Below are positions 9,502 through 17,205 of a stretch of 18,319 nt of DNA, one piece after another (the first letter of the stretch is position 1; every line of letters begins with the position of its first letter). Position numbers and translations under genes: made by a program. The stretch lies in contig JAQVMI010000001.1 of the NCBI GenBank assembly GCA_028703735.1, forward strand, positions 4,470 to 22,788. Reading direction: 5' to 3'. Below the pieces are notes generated by a model. It made no database searches. It had not been told where the DNA came from and saw only the letters and a list, made by a program, of their open reading frames with translations. Source of the stretch: Candidatus Cloacimonadota bacterium (GTDB taxonomy: Bacteria; Cloacimonadota; Cloacimonadia; Cloacimonadales; Cloacimonadaceae).

Positions 9502-10682
9502 AAATATATCTGTTTCTTTTGCGCTTAAGAACTCTATTTCATCAACATCAGTTTGTAACTATAGCTATTGTTACCAATGCTCATCTTCATTAAATACAAA
9601 CCGCTGGGACAGCTTGCTCCATCGTTATTACGTCCATCCCACTGCCTGCTATATGTACCTCGGGCTAATGTTTCGCTTAAAAGCTTACGAACCACCTGTC
9701 CTCTGCTATTGTAAATGTTGATAGTGGTTAATGCAGAGTTATTTACCCCAAAATTAATAGTGGTAGAAGGATTGAAGGGATTGGGATAGGCACTGTTGAA
9801 TCCAGGCACTACGGGAGTATCGGAATTTCCGTTGTTGTTATTGGTATAGGTGAAAGTGACCGGACCATAGAAAGATTCGCTTCCATCCAGCTCCACACTT
9901 TGTAGCCAATAGTAATAAACTACTCCACTACTTGCTTCGTTATCACTAAACACATAAGCCTGCATGGTGGAAGTATTGGTGCCGGCAATTAAAGCGGAGA
10001 CTACGGTAGCGTAGCTTACATCCTGAACTTCACTCCGGTGAATATAAAAACCACGAAGATCAGATTCTGATTGGGTAACCCACATCAATTGGATGCCACC
10101 TTGTATGGAATAGGAGGCTGTAAAGGTTGAAAGTTCAACGGGCAGAGTTCCGCCCCCACCATCATCATTAGCATCAAATTCGAAGGGTCCTGTTCCATTT
10201 GTTCCAAACGCAGTTGCTGTATATGTTCTGTCAGTTTCATCATAAACAAAATCAATCAAAACAAGTCGTCGGTTACCCCAAATAAATGCTGGGTCAGGAA
10301 CTGCACTCCAATCAAAATCTTCAACTGTATCCTCGGCATTAGTCCACGAAAAAGTAACCACTTTATCGGGACCAACAGAGGTTGCAGAAAAACTCCATTG
10401 TCTATTTACATTTATGCCGTCAAAAGCTCCATAAGTAACAGTCATATTTACAAGATATTCATCGTTTTCCGCCAAAGCGATAAACTTAGCTTCCTCAATA
10501 AAGCCATCGGTTCTAAAAGTATTACCGGAAAATGCTATCGAAGAAGAACCGAGAATTGTTGTAGTGCCTTCTACCGTAACGTCATCAGCTAAGGTTAAGG
10601 TGGTGGATGATCCTCCAACAGTTAGTGTCTCTATTGTTGAAGGTAACCCATTTGCTGTTTGCGAAGTTCCAGAAAAAATGAA

Positions 10683-10685
10683 TTA
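10683..10685 (-). other. In-frame TAA nonsense codon in the surface-protein pseudogene
   Basis: The frame on both sides is the same (SSSLSSST, stop, FIFSGTSQTANGLPST). One base change from TAT or TAC (Tyr) would explain it. Coding style continues unbroken on both sides, which argues against two separate genes. Confidence 0.75.
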
Positions 10686-11178
10686 TGTAGATGAGCTGAG
10701 AGAAGATGAAGGACACTGAATTGTGCCGGTGCTTCCGGTAACGCCCCCAGCACTCTTAGTATCAAATGTTCCGCCAGCCTCCAGAGTAAAAGAAGAGGTG
10801 TCAGTACCTGTTACAATTCCGCTTGCTCCAGCAGTTATTCTACCACCATCAGACACAGTTAGAGTCCCAGAACTACCAAGATCTATTGTGCCGTTTAAGG
10901 TAATAGTTACATTACTATTTGCAATACACTCGTCAGTAATAGTTAAAGTCCTTGACGAGTTAACGGTAAGAGGACCTGATAAATCAAGTGTCCCAATAGT
11001 AACAGGACCTGCAACGGTTAGTCGTTTACCATTAGATGTTGAACAATTAGTGGCAGTTAATGTGTAACCGGCAGACGTGGTTAAATTGCCTCCACTGATT
11101 ACGAGGTTGCTAACAGAAGGTGAAACAGCCCCCAAGCCACTTATAGCATGCAGGATGGTTACAGTAGAATTATCTTGG

Positions 11179-11192
11179 GCATTAGGGATATG
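11179..11192 (-). other. Frameshift site in the surface-protein pseudogene
   Basis: On the minus strand the codons read ACA TAT CCC TAA TGC. Removing one C from CCC gives ACA TAT CCT AAT GCC (TYPNA) and joins the signal-peptide frame to the downstream frame. The simplest explanation is a one-base C insertion, or a homopolymer sequencing error. CCC followed by a stop is also the kind of site where +1 ribosomal slippage is known, so slippage cannot be excluded. Confidence 0.7.
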
Positions 11193-11868
11193 TTGACTGA
11201 TTAACCCAGCTCTCGCTTACATATTTCTGCCAACCAGATGCATTATCCCAGCTACCAGTGGCACGTGTTCGCCAATCGCCCTCAGTTTGGGCATTAATTG
11301 TGGCTATCCACAACACTAAGATCGTTAAAAACATGAAAATTCGCTTATTCATTTGTTCCTCACTCTATTAAAAAGTATGATGAATTAGGGGTTAACAAGT
11401 TGGGTGCAGGATGGATAAGTGCGTTAAAACCAATGCTGCAAACCAACTATATCATAAAATCACTCTATTTACAGTTTAACCTCAGTAGGGCGAATGGCAA
11501 ATATAAAAAACCGAGCCTCACTAAGCTTTGGGTCATGATGTTTAACTTCCATTATATTGTCAAGATAATTATCTCGCTAAATGGTTGTTGCATTCCTTTT
11601 CCACATATTGTTGACCAGTTTCACTTAACACAATATTAGCAAGAGATTAACTAATACAATAATTCTACGAATGATCAACTAAGTAAACTGCGTATCTACC
11701 TGTATATAATAATGTTAGAAATGTGTATTTGAGATAGGCTAAATGCAGATGGAAAGCATTGATAAAAAGTCAAAATGAGACTTGTGGAAATATATCTACA
11801 AGGCTCTAATTGTAATATTGTAGGTGAACCTTGATCTTGGCTTTATTTTTAGCAATGTTTACTTTTTG

Positions 11869-11897
11869 AAGTCTGGAGTCCATTTAAGTCTGGAGTC
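11869..11897. repeat. Direct 12-bp repeat, period 17
   Basis: AAGTCTGGAGTC occurs at 11869-11880 and again at 11886-11897. The first copy is followed by CATTT, and the string AGTCCATTT recurs at 12046-12054 next to the larger repeats. Function is unknown. Confidence 0.6.
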
Positions 11898-11980
11898 GTT
11901 GCAGCTTAAACAATCTATTTCTATAGAGTTAACTTATTTAGCTGCAAGGACTACAGCGGCACAGCTGGAATTGGTTGTGC

Positions 11981-12065
11981 TAAGCTATGAGACGCTGTAA
12001 ATATCACCACAAAGATATAGTAAAGAATAAGCTATGAGACGCTGTAGTCCATTTCACCGCAAAGA
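11981..12065. repeat. Two-copy imperfect tandem repeat of about 47-50 bp
   Basis: TAAGCTATGAGACGCTGTA is identical at 11981-11999 and 12028-12046. Each copy is followed by a TCACC(A/G)CAAAGA string, at 12004-12015 and 12054-12065. The end of the second copy (CGCTGTAGTCC, 12040-12050) is also the perfect inverted complement of GGACTACAGCG at 11948-11958. It may be a degenerate dispersed intergenic repeat. Confidence 0.65.
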
Positions 12066-12078
12066 GTTAGGTAAGTAA

Positions 12079-12996
12079 TCAATAATCAAAGGTGAAATCG
12101 ACTCCAGGCTTGCATTGGTGCAGCAAACCATGCCTTACCCCTCGGGATGAGACAGTAAGCACTTCTACAGAACATGCTTGCATAATAGCATGGTAGAGCA
12201 TAGCTGAACAAAGGATTATATCGGCACGCTCTGCTTCCATTCCGGGTATCTGTTTTCGCTCAGTTATGTTTAACGTTTTATACATCTCAATCTCTGCTTT
12301 AAGTTGCACCATGGTAAGCTGAAAGCCATCCAAATCAACTGAAGTAAGTTTATCATTCTGCAGTGCTACCTTTGCGCAAGCCAGTACACCACCACCGGTT
12401 GCAAAAAGCTTGGCAGAAGTAAAAAAGGGAATATTCAGGCTATGGGATATTGCATGGGATAACTGTTGTAAATCATAGTTAGAGATGGGATCGCTATGCA
12501 CAAAACGTCCATGCAAATTAACCGCACCTATGGGTAGGCTAACGCTTTGTAGTATTTTGCCATTCATCCCATGGATAATCTCTGTGCTTGCCCCACCACT
12601 ATCAAACAGCAGGATATCTTCATTTTTATCTGGTAAACCGCTTAACACTCCCAACCAGGCAAGCTTGGATTCCTCATCCGCACTTATAATCTTAAGCTCA
12701 ATTCCACATTCTTTCCATATAGCCCTTACAAATTCTGCGTTATTTGCCGCTTTTCGCAGAGCTTCAGTGCCAACTGCTATAACCTTCGTTTGGAGTGGTA
12801 AATCTTTTATAATGGTGTTTACGGCAGCAACGCTGTTTTGTATGGCTTGTGTGGAGATATTTCCTTGTTCGTCCAGGGCAGAGCCCAATCTTGTAATTAG
12901 TCTTATATCCTGCCCATAACTAATACCTTCGGGGGTAATTTCTGCAAAAAGGCATTTAAGAGAGTTCGAGCCAAAATCCAGTGCAGCAATTAGCAT
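12079..12996 (-). CDS. Ppx/GppA family phosphatase
   Basis: A member of the exopolyphosphatase / guanosine pentaphosphate phosphatase family (ASKHA fold), expected to hydrolyse terminal phosphate from polyphosphate or pppGpp. The 305-residue product matches the short single-module form and lacks the C-terminal HD-like region of E. coli Ppx. Visible motifs are DFGSNSLKCLFAEI (7-20, phosphate-binding loop 1), GTEALRKAANN (76-86), SADEESKLAWLG (106-117, with the expected catalytic glutamate), FDSGGASTEII (131-141, phosphate-binding loop 2), LPIGAVNL (154-161), ATGGGV (199-204) and ERADIILCSAMLYHAIM (256-272). The start at 12996 is chosen because AGGAG lies 7 nt upstream and DFGSN sits near the N-terminus. 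A 36-residue upstream extension is open but has no family similarity. It lies 120 nt after glyA. Ppx or GppA substrate preference cannot be decided from sequence. Confidence 0.85.
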   Translation of the reverse strand: MLIAALDFGSNSLKCLFAEITPEGISYGQDIRLITRLGSALDEQGNISTQAIQNSVAAVNTIIKDLPLQTKVIAVGTEALRKAANNAEFVRAIWKECGIELKIISADEESKLAWLGVLSGLPDKNEDILLFDSGGASTEIIHGMNGKILQSVSLPIGAVNLHGRFVHSDPISNYDLQQLSHAISHSLNIPFFTSAKLFATGGGVLACAKVALQNDKLTSVDLDGFQLTMVQLKAEIEMYKTLNITERKQIPGMEAERADIILCSAMLYHAIMQACSVEVLTVSSRGVRHGLLHQCKPGVDFTFDY

Positions 12997-13003
12997 AGAA
13001 ACA

Positions 13004-13008
13004 CTCCT
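13004..13008 (-). promoter_or_regulatory. Ribosome binding site deciding the Ppx/GppA start
   Basis: AGGAG on the minus strand, 7 nt before the ATG at 12996. It supports this start over the in-frame ATG at 13104. Confidence 0.75.
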
Positions 13009-13078
13009 AAAGGGCAATCGCGGGATAAAAGATGGAAGAACATGAGTAGGTAGAGACCATTGATTTACACCATAAAGA

Positions 13079-13102
13079 GTGGGGGATGAGTACACCCCCC
13101 AC
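13079..13102 (-). terminator. Possible weak terminator or attenuating hairpin between glyA and the Ppx/GppA gene
   Basis: A seven-base G/C-rich stem (GTGGGGG with CCCCCAC) surrounds a 10-nt loop, 15 nt past the glyA stop. On the minus strand it is followed by TCTTTATGG, which is not a real T-tract. It may end part of the glyA transcripts or merely shape the mRNA end. Confidence 0.35.
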
Positions 13103-13116
13103 AAGATGGTAATAAG

Positions 13117-14409
13117 CTACAATGATGGATAAAGTGGAAATTTATCGGTTAAATTTCGCACATCTGCTTTCATGGAGGCAAGATAAGCTTCGTCGTCGCT
13201 ATTCTTGCGCACTCTTTTGATAAGCTCTGCGATGGTTTTCATTTCGGGAAGCCCCATTCCTCTGGTTGTAACAGAGGGGGTTCCCAAACGTATTCCCGAA
13301 GCAACAAATGGGCTTCTGGTATCAAATGGCACGGTGTTTTTGTTAGCTGTTATTCCTGCCATATCCAAGGCTTCTTCCATTTTTTTACCGCTGGGGCTGC
13401 CAGAAACCTCGGGACCCAAATCCACAAGCATCAAATGTGTGTCTGTGCCACCAGAAACAAGCTTGAATCCATTATCCATCAGCGCATTTGCCAAAGCTTT
13501 TGCGTTGGCAACCACATTCTGTTGATACACTTTAAATTCTGGTTGCAGGGCTTCGTGGAAGGCAACAGCTTTTCCGGCTATAGCATGCATCAGGGGTCCG
13601 CCCTGGATACCGGGAAACACCTTGGCATCGATATCTTTGGCATATTGTTCTTTGCACAAGATTAAGCCAGCCCTGGGTCCACGCAAGGTTTTATGCGTGG
13701 TAGTGGTTACCACATCAGCATAGGGAACAGGGTTATCGTGCAAACCGGCTGCTACTAAACCTGCAATATGAGCCATATCCACCATAAATTTGGCACCTAC
13801 CAGATCTGCGATGGCGCGAAAACGGGCAAAATCTATCTTACGCGGATAAGCAGATGCACCAGTTAGGATCATTTTAGGTTTATGTTCCAATGCCAACCGC
13901 TCAATTTCGGCGTAATCGAATTGCTCTGTATCTTTGTTAACCATATAGTGGATAACGTTATAAAGCTGTCCACTAAAGGAAAGTGGATGTCCATGAGTTA
14001 GGTGTCCGCCATGCGAAAGTTCCAGAGCCAGAACCGTATCTCCAGGATTTACCAAGGCAAAATAGGCAGCCATATTAGCTTGTGAACCGCTATGCGGCTG
14101 CACATTGGCATGTTCTGCCCCAAAAAGCTGTTTAGCTCTTTCTATGGCAAGGCGTTCCACATCGTCGATGAATTCGCATCCACCATAATATCTTCCATAA
14201 AGTTTGTAGTTAATCTGCCCTGTTTTCTTACTCCAGCGGTAGGGATAGCCTTCCGCATATTTGTTTGTTAACACACTTCCCTGAGCTTCCATTACTGCCA
14301 AAGATGTGAAGTTTTCGCTGGCAATTAGTTCCAGATTTTCCCTCTGTCTTGTAAGCTCACTCGCAATAGCCTGATAGAGCTCGGGATCAACTGATTGGAT
14401 GTGGTTCAT
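13117..14409 (-). CDS. glyA: Serine hydroxymethyltransferase
   Basis: A PLP enzyme that interconverts serine and glycine with tetrahydrofolate, supplying methylene-THF. The product has 430 residues. Visible motifs: LELIASENF (26-34), TNKYAEGYP (48-56), [10 protein letters not shown] (73-82), [11 protein letters not shown] (106-116), [12 protein letters not shown] (211-222, with the PLP-pyridine aspartate D211 and ring-stacking region), and [14 protein letters not shown] (235-248, Schiff-base lysine K240). Compared from memory with E. coli GlyA (417 residues, ...YAEGYPGKRYYGG...), about 14 extra residues (57-72, [16 protein letters not shown]) sit between YAEGYP and RYYGG. Its ATG shares one base with the rpiB stop (TAATG), and its AAGGAG site at 14417-14422 lies inside the end of rpiB, so translational coupling is likely. 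Confidence 0.97.
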   Translation of the reverse strand: MNHIQSVDPELYQAIASELTRQRENLELIASENFTSLAVMEAQGSVLTNKYAEGYPYRWSKKTGQINYKLYGRYYGGCEFIDDVERLAIERAKQLFGAEHANVQPHSGSQANMAAYFALVNPGDTVLALELSHGGHLTHGHPLSFSGQLYNVIHYMVNKDTEQFDYAEIERLALEHKPKMILTGASAYPRKIDFARFRAIADLVGAKFMVDMAHIAGLVAAGLHDNPVPYADVVTTTTHKTLRGPRAGLILCKEQYAKDIDAKVFPGIQGGPLMHAIAGKAVAFHEALQPEFKVYQQNVVANAKALANALMDNGFKLVSGGTDTHLMLVDLGPEVSGSPSGKKMEEALDMAGITANKNTVPFDTRSPFVASGIRLGTPSVTTRGMGLPEMKTIAELIKRVRKNSDDEAYLASMKADVRNLTDKFPLYPSL

Positions 14410-14840
14410 TACCTTTCTCCTTGATGTATTTTATTAAGTCTATTTTGATGTCTGCCTCCCTCAAAAGCTGTTTCCAACCAGGCGGAAGCTATTTCGATGG
14501 CATAATCTGCTGCTGTGAAGCGAGCAGCCAAAACAAGTACATTGGCATCATTGTGCCTGCGTGAAAGCCTTGCAACATCTGTAATTGTGCATAGGGCAGC
14601 GCGAACACCTGTAACCTTATTGGCAGTAATGCTCATGCCTATGCCACTGCCACAGATCAGGATGCCTTTTTCACAGATACCTTCAGCAACGGCTTTGGCA
14701 GCCGGAAATCCGGTATCAGGATAATCCATGCTATCGGTGCAATGGGTGCCAAAATCTGTAAACTGATGCATGGGAAAAGCATGTTTTATGGCTTCTTTCA
14801 GTTCAAAACCTGCGTGATCTGATGCTATGGCAAGCTTCAT
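14409..14840 (-). CDS. rpiB: Ribose-5-phosphate isomerase B (RpiB/LacAB family)
   Basis: Interconverts ribose 5-phosphate and ribulose 5-phosphate in the non-oxidative pentose phosphate pathway. The 143-residue product is of normal RpiB length. Visible motifs are [10 protein letters not shown] (6-15, active-site D8-H9), [11 protein letters not shown] (38-48), [15 protein letters not shown] (61-75, with the catalytic-type C63 and the phosphate-binding GSGIG loop), and [14 protein letters not shown] (94-107, with H96 and N97). The start at 14840 is preferred because its ATGA overlaps the TGA stop of the preceding phosphotransacylase gene and GGAGGA stands just upstream. An in-frame ATG seven codons earlier would add MYHGGGF, which is not part of the family. 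Related sugar-phosphate isomerases such as LacA/B or AlsB cannot be fully excluded. Confidence 0.93.
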   Translation of the reverse strand: MKLAIASDHAGFELKEAIKHAFPMHQFTDFGTHCTDSMDYPDTGFPAAKAVAEGICEKGILICGSGIGMSITANKVTGVRAALCTITDVARLSRRHNDANVLVLAARFTAADYAIEIASAWLETAFEGGRHQNRLNKIHQGER

Positions 14841-15757
14841 AAATCCTCCGCCATGATACATGCAAGGGACAGGCAGTAATATTTAGAGTTTTCGCTTTCG
14901 CTGCGACTCATCACAACCACCGGTTTAGTAGTTCCACAAATCAAACCTGCCAATTCTCCACCTCCGAACAGCATCAAACCCTTGTAAAAGCTATTGGCAC
15001 TCTCCAAATTCGGGAAGATAAGTATATCTGCATCACCATTTATGGGGCTGCTAACTCCCTTAATTTCCAAGCTGGAGGGATCACAAGCCAAAAATACATC
15101 CAGTGGTCCGTCCATTATGCAGTTTTTTATCTGACCTCTATCTGCCATTTTGCACATTAAAGCAAAATCAAAGGTAGCCGGAATGGCAGCAGTAACCTTT
15201 TCCGTGGCAGAAACAAGGGCTACTTTAGGTTTGGCAATTCCCAGCCTACGGGCAATATTCACGCTGTAATTAACCATGGCGATCTTCTGATCCAGATCGG
15301 GATAGGTAAGCACAGCGGTATCGCTAATAAACAGCAGTTTATGGTACTTTGGCAGCTCCAGAGCGCAAGTATAGCTCATCACCGCTTTGGGAGGCAGCAA
15401 ACCCTTCTCTTTATCTAACACAGCTTTCAGGAATTTATCTGTAGCAACCAATCCCTTCATCAATACATCAGCTTCACCACTTTGAACAAGGCGCACAGCT
15501 TCCCGGGTGGCAGATACCTCATCCGGAATATCCACTATCTGATAAGCATTAACATCCTTTATTTCTGGTAAAATCAGCTCTGCAATTCTGCCGGCATTAC
15601 CTATTAGTATTGGAAAAACAAAGCCATCTTTAACCCCGCGTACAAGTGCGCCAATAGTATTTGCATCCTCTGCCACGGCTACGGCTATGCGAAATAGCTT
15701 ACCCAGGTTTTTCGCTTTTTCGGCAATTTCACTTAAGTGCTTAATAGCTGTATCCAT
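14837..15757 (-). CDS. Phosphate acetyl/butyryltransferase-like protein, diverged paralogue
   Basis: A member of the phosphate acetyl/butaryl transferase family (Ptb/Pta-like), which exchanges CoA for phosphate on short acyl groups. The 306-residue product is typical of Ptb. It aligns end to end with the next upstream gene: GEADVLMKGLVATDKFLKAV (94-113), YHKLLFISDTAV (138-149), PDLDQKIAMVNYSV (153-166), KMADRGQIK (203-211), GDADILIFPN (241-250) and SRSESENSKYY (284-294). Positions conserved in the neighbour differ here: GPLDVF (217-222) replaces GPLGMD, and ESANSFYK (252-259) replaces EAGNTFYK. Activity or substrate may therefore differ, or it may act as a partner subunit. The ATG directly abuts the upstream TAA (TAAATG), and the stop overlaps rpiB. 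No separate ribosome site is obvious, which favours coupled translation. Confidence 0.85.
   Translation of the reverse strand: MDTAIKHLSEIAEKAKNLGKLFRIAVAVAEDANTIGALVRGVKDGFVFPILIGNAGRIAELILPEIKDVNAYQIVDIPDEVSATREAVRLVQSGEADVLMKGLVATDKFLKAVLDKEKGLLPPKAVMSYTCALELPKYHKLLFISDTAVLTYPDLDQKIAMVNYSVNIARRLGIAKPKVALVSATEKVTAAIPATFDFALMCKMADRGQIKNCIMDGPLDVFLACDPSSLEIKGVSSPINGDADILIFPNLESANSFYKGLMLFGGGELAGLICGTTKPVVVMSRSESENSKYYCLSLACIMAEDL
14844..14849 (-). promoter_or_regulatory. Ribosome binding site deciding the rpiB start
   Basis: GGAGGA on the minus strand ends 3 nt before the ATG at 14840, inside the last codons of the upstream gene. Together with the ATGA overlap it supports this start and coupled translation. 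Confidence 0.7.
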
Positions 15758-16660
15758 TTATGCCAACATCGCAGCCAAGGCGATAGAATATATCTTAGAT
15801 TTCTCGCTATCTCCGCGAGAGGTTAATACGCAAGGAACCTTAGCTCCCATCACAATAGCACAGAGTTCGCTTTTCAGCAGTTTCACAATGGTTTTATAAA
15901 ACGTGTTACCTGCCTCAATATTGGGAAACAGAATACAATCTGCATCGCCACAAACTTCGCTATCCATTCCTTTTATAATTGCGCTTTCCTTATCAACAAT
16001 CAAATCCATTCCCAGGGGACCTTCCACTATAGCACCTTTAATCTGACCACGTTCTGCCATTTTGGAAATTATAGCCCCATCTGCACAGGAGGGAATTTTG
16101 GCTAAGGTTTGTTCCGAAGCACCCATAATAGCCACCTTAGGCATTTCTATGCCCAAAAAATGCGCAGTTTTAATCAGATTATTTACAATGGCTACCTTTT
16201 GGTTCAAATCTGGCAGGGGAATTATAGCCACATCGCCAAAAATAAGCAGTTTATGGTAGTTTAAGGGCTCTGCAACGGTTATATGAGTTAGAACCGCACC
16301 ATTATTCATTAAACCTCTTTCTTTGTTTAGAATGGCTTTCATATAGCGATCTGTGGATAGCAGCCCTTTCATCAAAAAATCGCCTTCTCCATCATTGATC
16401 ATTTTCACCGCTAAATCTGCCGAACCAACATCGCTGGCACAATGAACTATTTTTACTATGCTGCAATCAAGCTGATGCTCCATGCAAACCTTGTTTATAA
16501 TAGCTTCATCACCTACAATTATTCCTTCAATAATCCCCATTTCCACGGCAGCATGAACAGCCTTAACAGTATGAGCATCAATTCCCCATGCGGCTACAAG
16601 CCTTTTTTTGGGTCTGGCAGCCAAGACCTCTAACATCTGATCGAGTTTACTAATTTGCAT
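15758..16660 (-). CDS. Phosphate acetyl/butyryltransferase family protein
   Basis: The canonical member of the tandem Ptb/Pta-like pair, expected to convert an acyl-CoA and phosphate to acyl phosphate and CoA. The 300-residue product matches Ptb length. Visible family motifs are GEGDFLMKGLLSTDRYMKAI (91-110), NYHKLLIFGDVAIIPLPDL (134-152), KMAERGQIKGA (200-210), EGPLGMDLIV (213-222), GDADCILFPNIEAGNTFYK (238-256), and SRGDSEKSKIYSIALA (281-296). The ATG has AAGGA 9 nt upstream, adjacent to the stop of the lipoprotein gene 14 nt away. Fermenters normally pair such an enzyme with a butyrate or acetate kinase to make ATP, but none is in this window. Acyl chain preference cannot be read from the sequence. 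Confidence 0.88.
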   Translation of the reverse strand: MQISKLDQMLEVLAARPKKRLVAAWGIDAHTVKAVHAAVEMGIIEGIIVGDEAIINKVCMEHQLDCSIVKIVHCASDVGSADLAVKMINDGEGDFLMKGLLSTDRYMKAILNKERGLMNNGAVLTHITVAEPLNYHKLLIFGDVAIIPLPDLNQKVAIVNNLIKTAHFLGIEMPKVAIMGASEQTLAKIPSCADGAIISKMAERGQIKGAIVEGPLGMDLIVDKESAIIKGMDSEVCGDADCILFPNIEAGNTFYKTIVKLLKSELCAIVMGAKVPCVLTSRGDSEKSKIYSIALAAMLA

Positions 16661-16674
16661 CAGGTTACGTCCTT

Positions 16675-17205
16675 CTATTTTCTATTATTTTCAAATTCAA
16701 GTACTTTGCTCCAAACAGCATTAAAACTGTTCAAATCCAACAGATTCATCTCTAAATAATGTTTGTTATTGCGGATAAAAATCTGGCTTTGTAAATAGTA
16801 ATCTGCACTGCTAAGTTTCTTTAGTTCCAAGGCTGCTTCATTGTTTTCGGGAACCATCAGTGGCATATTTCTATCTCCGGGAAGCGCAATTATCACAGAT
16901 TTTGCTTTTATTATCAGCTCTGTAAGCTCTTGCACAGTAACTTTGGGCTCGGAATCGGCTTCCATATCTCCAATTATCAAAACGGGAGACCGCTGAAATT
17001 CTGCGCTAAAATCCTGCTTCCAGGCATCACTCAGCATGGATTCCACCATAATCTGCTTTGCTTCATTAAGCGATGGCACCTTTGCTATCGGCACATTTTC
17101 AGCCTTTACGATAGCAGCTTCAGGTGATGCCTTGCCTGTGAGGCTGCATCCAAAGCAAAACAAGGCGAGCATTGTAATGAACAATAAACCAATCAAAAAG
17201 CGCAT
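16675..17205 (-). CDS. Lipoprotein, LpoB-like (penicillin-binding protein activator family)
   Basis: The 176-residue product starts with a lipoprotein signal (MRFLIGLLFITMLALFCFGC) whose lipidated cysteine would be C20. After a short linker come MVESMLSDAW, a conserved-looking strand SPVLIIGDMEADSE, a helix TVQELTELIIKAKSVI, and ADYYLQSQIFIRNNKHYLEMNLLDL followed by VWSKVLEFE. This order resembles LpoB-type lipoproteins, where a PVLLVG strand, a TDSIRTAL-like helix and a yxL..L.DL....IW strand pair are typical. Known LpoB activates a class A penicillin-binding protein from the outer membrane. The match is by eye and remote, so the function is a proposal. GGAG lies 5 nt before the ATG. It heads the cluster that continues with the phosphotransacylases. 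Confidence 0.6.
   Translation of the reverse strand: MRFLIGLLFITMLALFCFGCSLTGKASPEAAIVKAENVPIAKVPSLNEAKQIMVESMLSDAWKQDFSAEFQRSPVLIIGDMEADSEPKVTVQELTELIIKAKSVIIALPGDRNMPLMVPENNEAALELKKLSSADYYLQSQIFIRNNKHYLEMNLLDLNSFNAVWSKVLEFENNRK

Larger units (their letters stand above)
9534..11352 (-). pseudogene. Secreted beta-rich surface protein with T9SS-type sorting domain, broken by a frameshift and a nonsense codon
   Basis: The ATG at 11352 begins a signal peptide (MNKRIFMFLTILVLWIATINA, then QTEGDW), preceded by a GAGG-type ribosome site. That frame runs through GDWRTRATGSWDNASGWQ to a TAA at 11184-11182. Coding resumes in the +1 frame with NAQDNSTVTILHA and continues as Gly/Thr/Ser-rich beta-solenoid-like repeats (LTVAGPVTIGTLDLSG, GTIDLGSSGTLTVSDGG). 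An in-frame TAA at 10685-10683 interrupts it, but the same frame reads on as FIFSGTSQTANGLPSTIETL to the natural stop at 9534. The C-terminal third has a LPVELSTFTA ... YYYWLQSVELDG module and then a YPNPFNP sorting domain. The full product would be about 605 residues. A 313-residue ORF can be drawn from a TTG at 10475, but coding clearly extends upstream of it, so that start is not real. Function is unknown. Confidence 0.8.
11353..12078. other. Gene-free, A+T-rich interval with short repeats
   Basis: This stretch holds the promoter region of the minus-strand surface-protein gene at its left end and the 3' flank of the Ppx/GppA gene at its right end. The open frames seen have no ribosome site and no recognisable protein. 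The right half (11869-12065) carries direct and inverted repeats listed separately. I see no clear terminator for the Ppx/GppA gene. About 11400-11860 shows nothing I can interpret. Confidence 0.6.

Noticed and set aside
9284..9721. Plus-strand open frame of 145 codons across the palindromic element and the pseudogene tail
   Set aside because: It runs through two hairpins and antisense to the sorting domain, has no ribosome site and no recognisable motif.
9534..10475. Separate 313-residue gene starting at the TTG at 10475
   Set aside because: The same frame is coding-like for another 207 bases upstream to the TAA at 10683 and continues in style beyond it, so this is the 3' part of a broken gene.
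10723..11067. Plus-strand open frame of 114 codons, Val/Pro-rich
   Set aside because: Antisense shadow of the Thr/Ser/Gly-rich beta repeats of the minus-strand pseudogene.
11400..11639. Plus-strand open frame of 79 codons in the gene-free interval
   Set aside because: No ribosome binding site, no family resemblance, A+T-rich composition; chance ORF.
12485..12919. Plus-strand open frame of 144 codons
   Set aside because: Antisense shadow of the Ppx/GppA gene, whose motifs are unmistakable.
12997..13104. 36-residue N-terminal extension of the Ppx/GppA protein from the ATG at 13104
   Set aside because: No ribosome site, no family similarity, and it contains the hairpin after glyA; the ATG at 12996 has AGGAG and puts DFGSN at the N-terminus.
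14841..14861. Seven-residue extension of RpiB (MYHGGGF)
   Set aside because: The ATGA overlap, GGAGGA site and family N-terminus ([11 protein letters not shown]) all favour the start at 14840.
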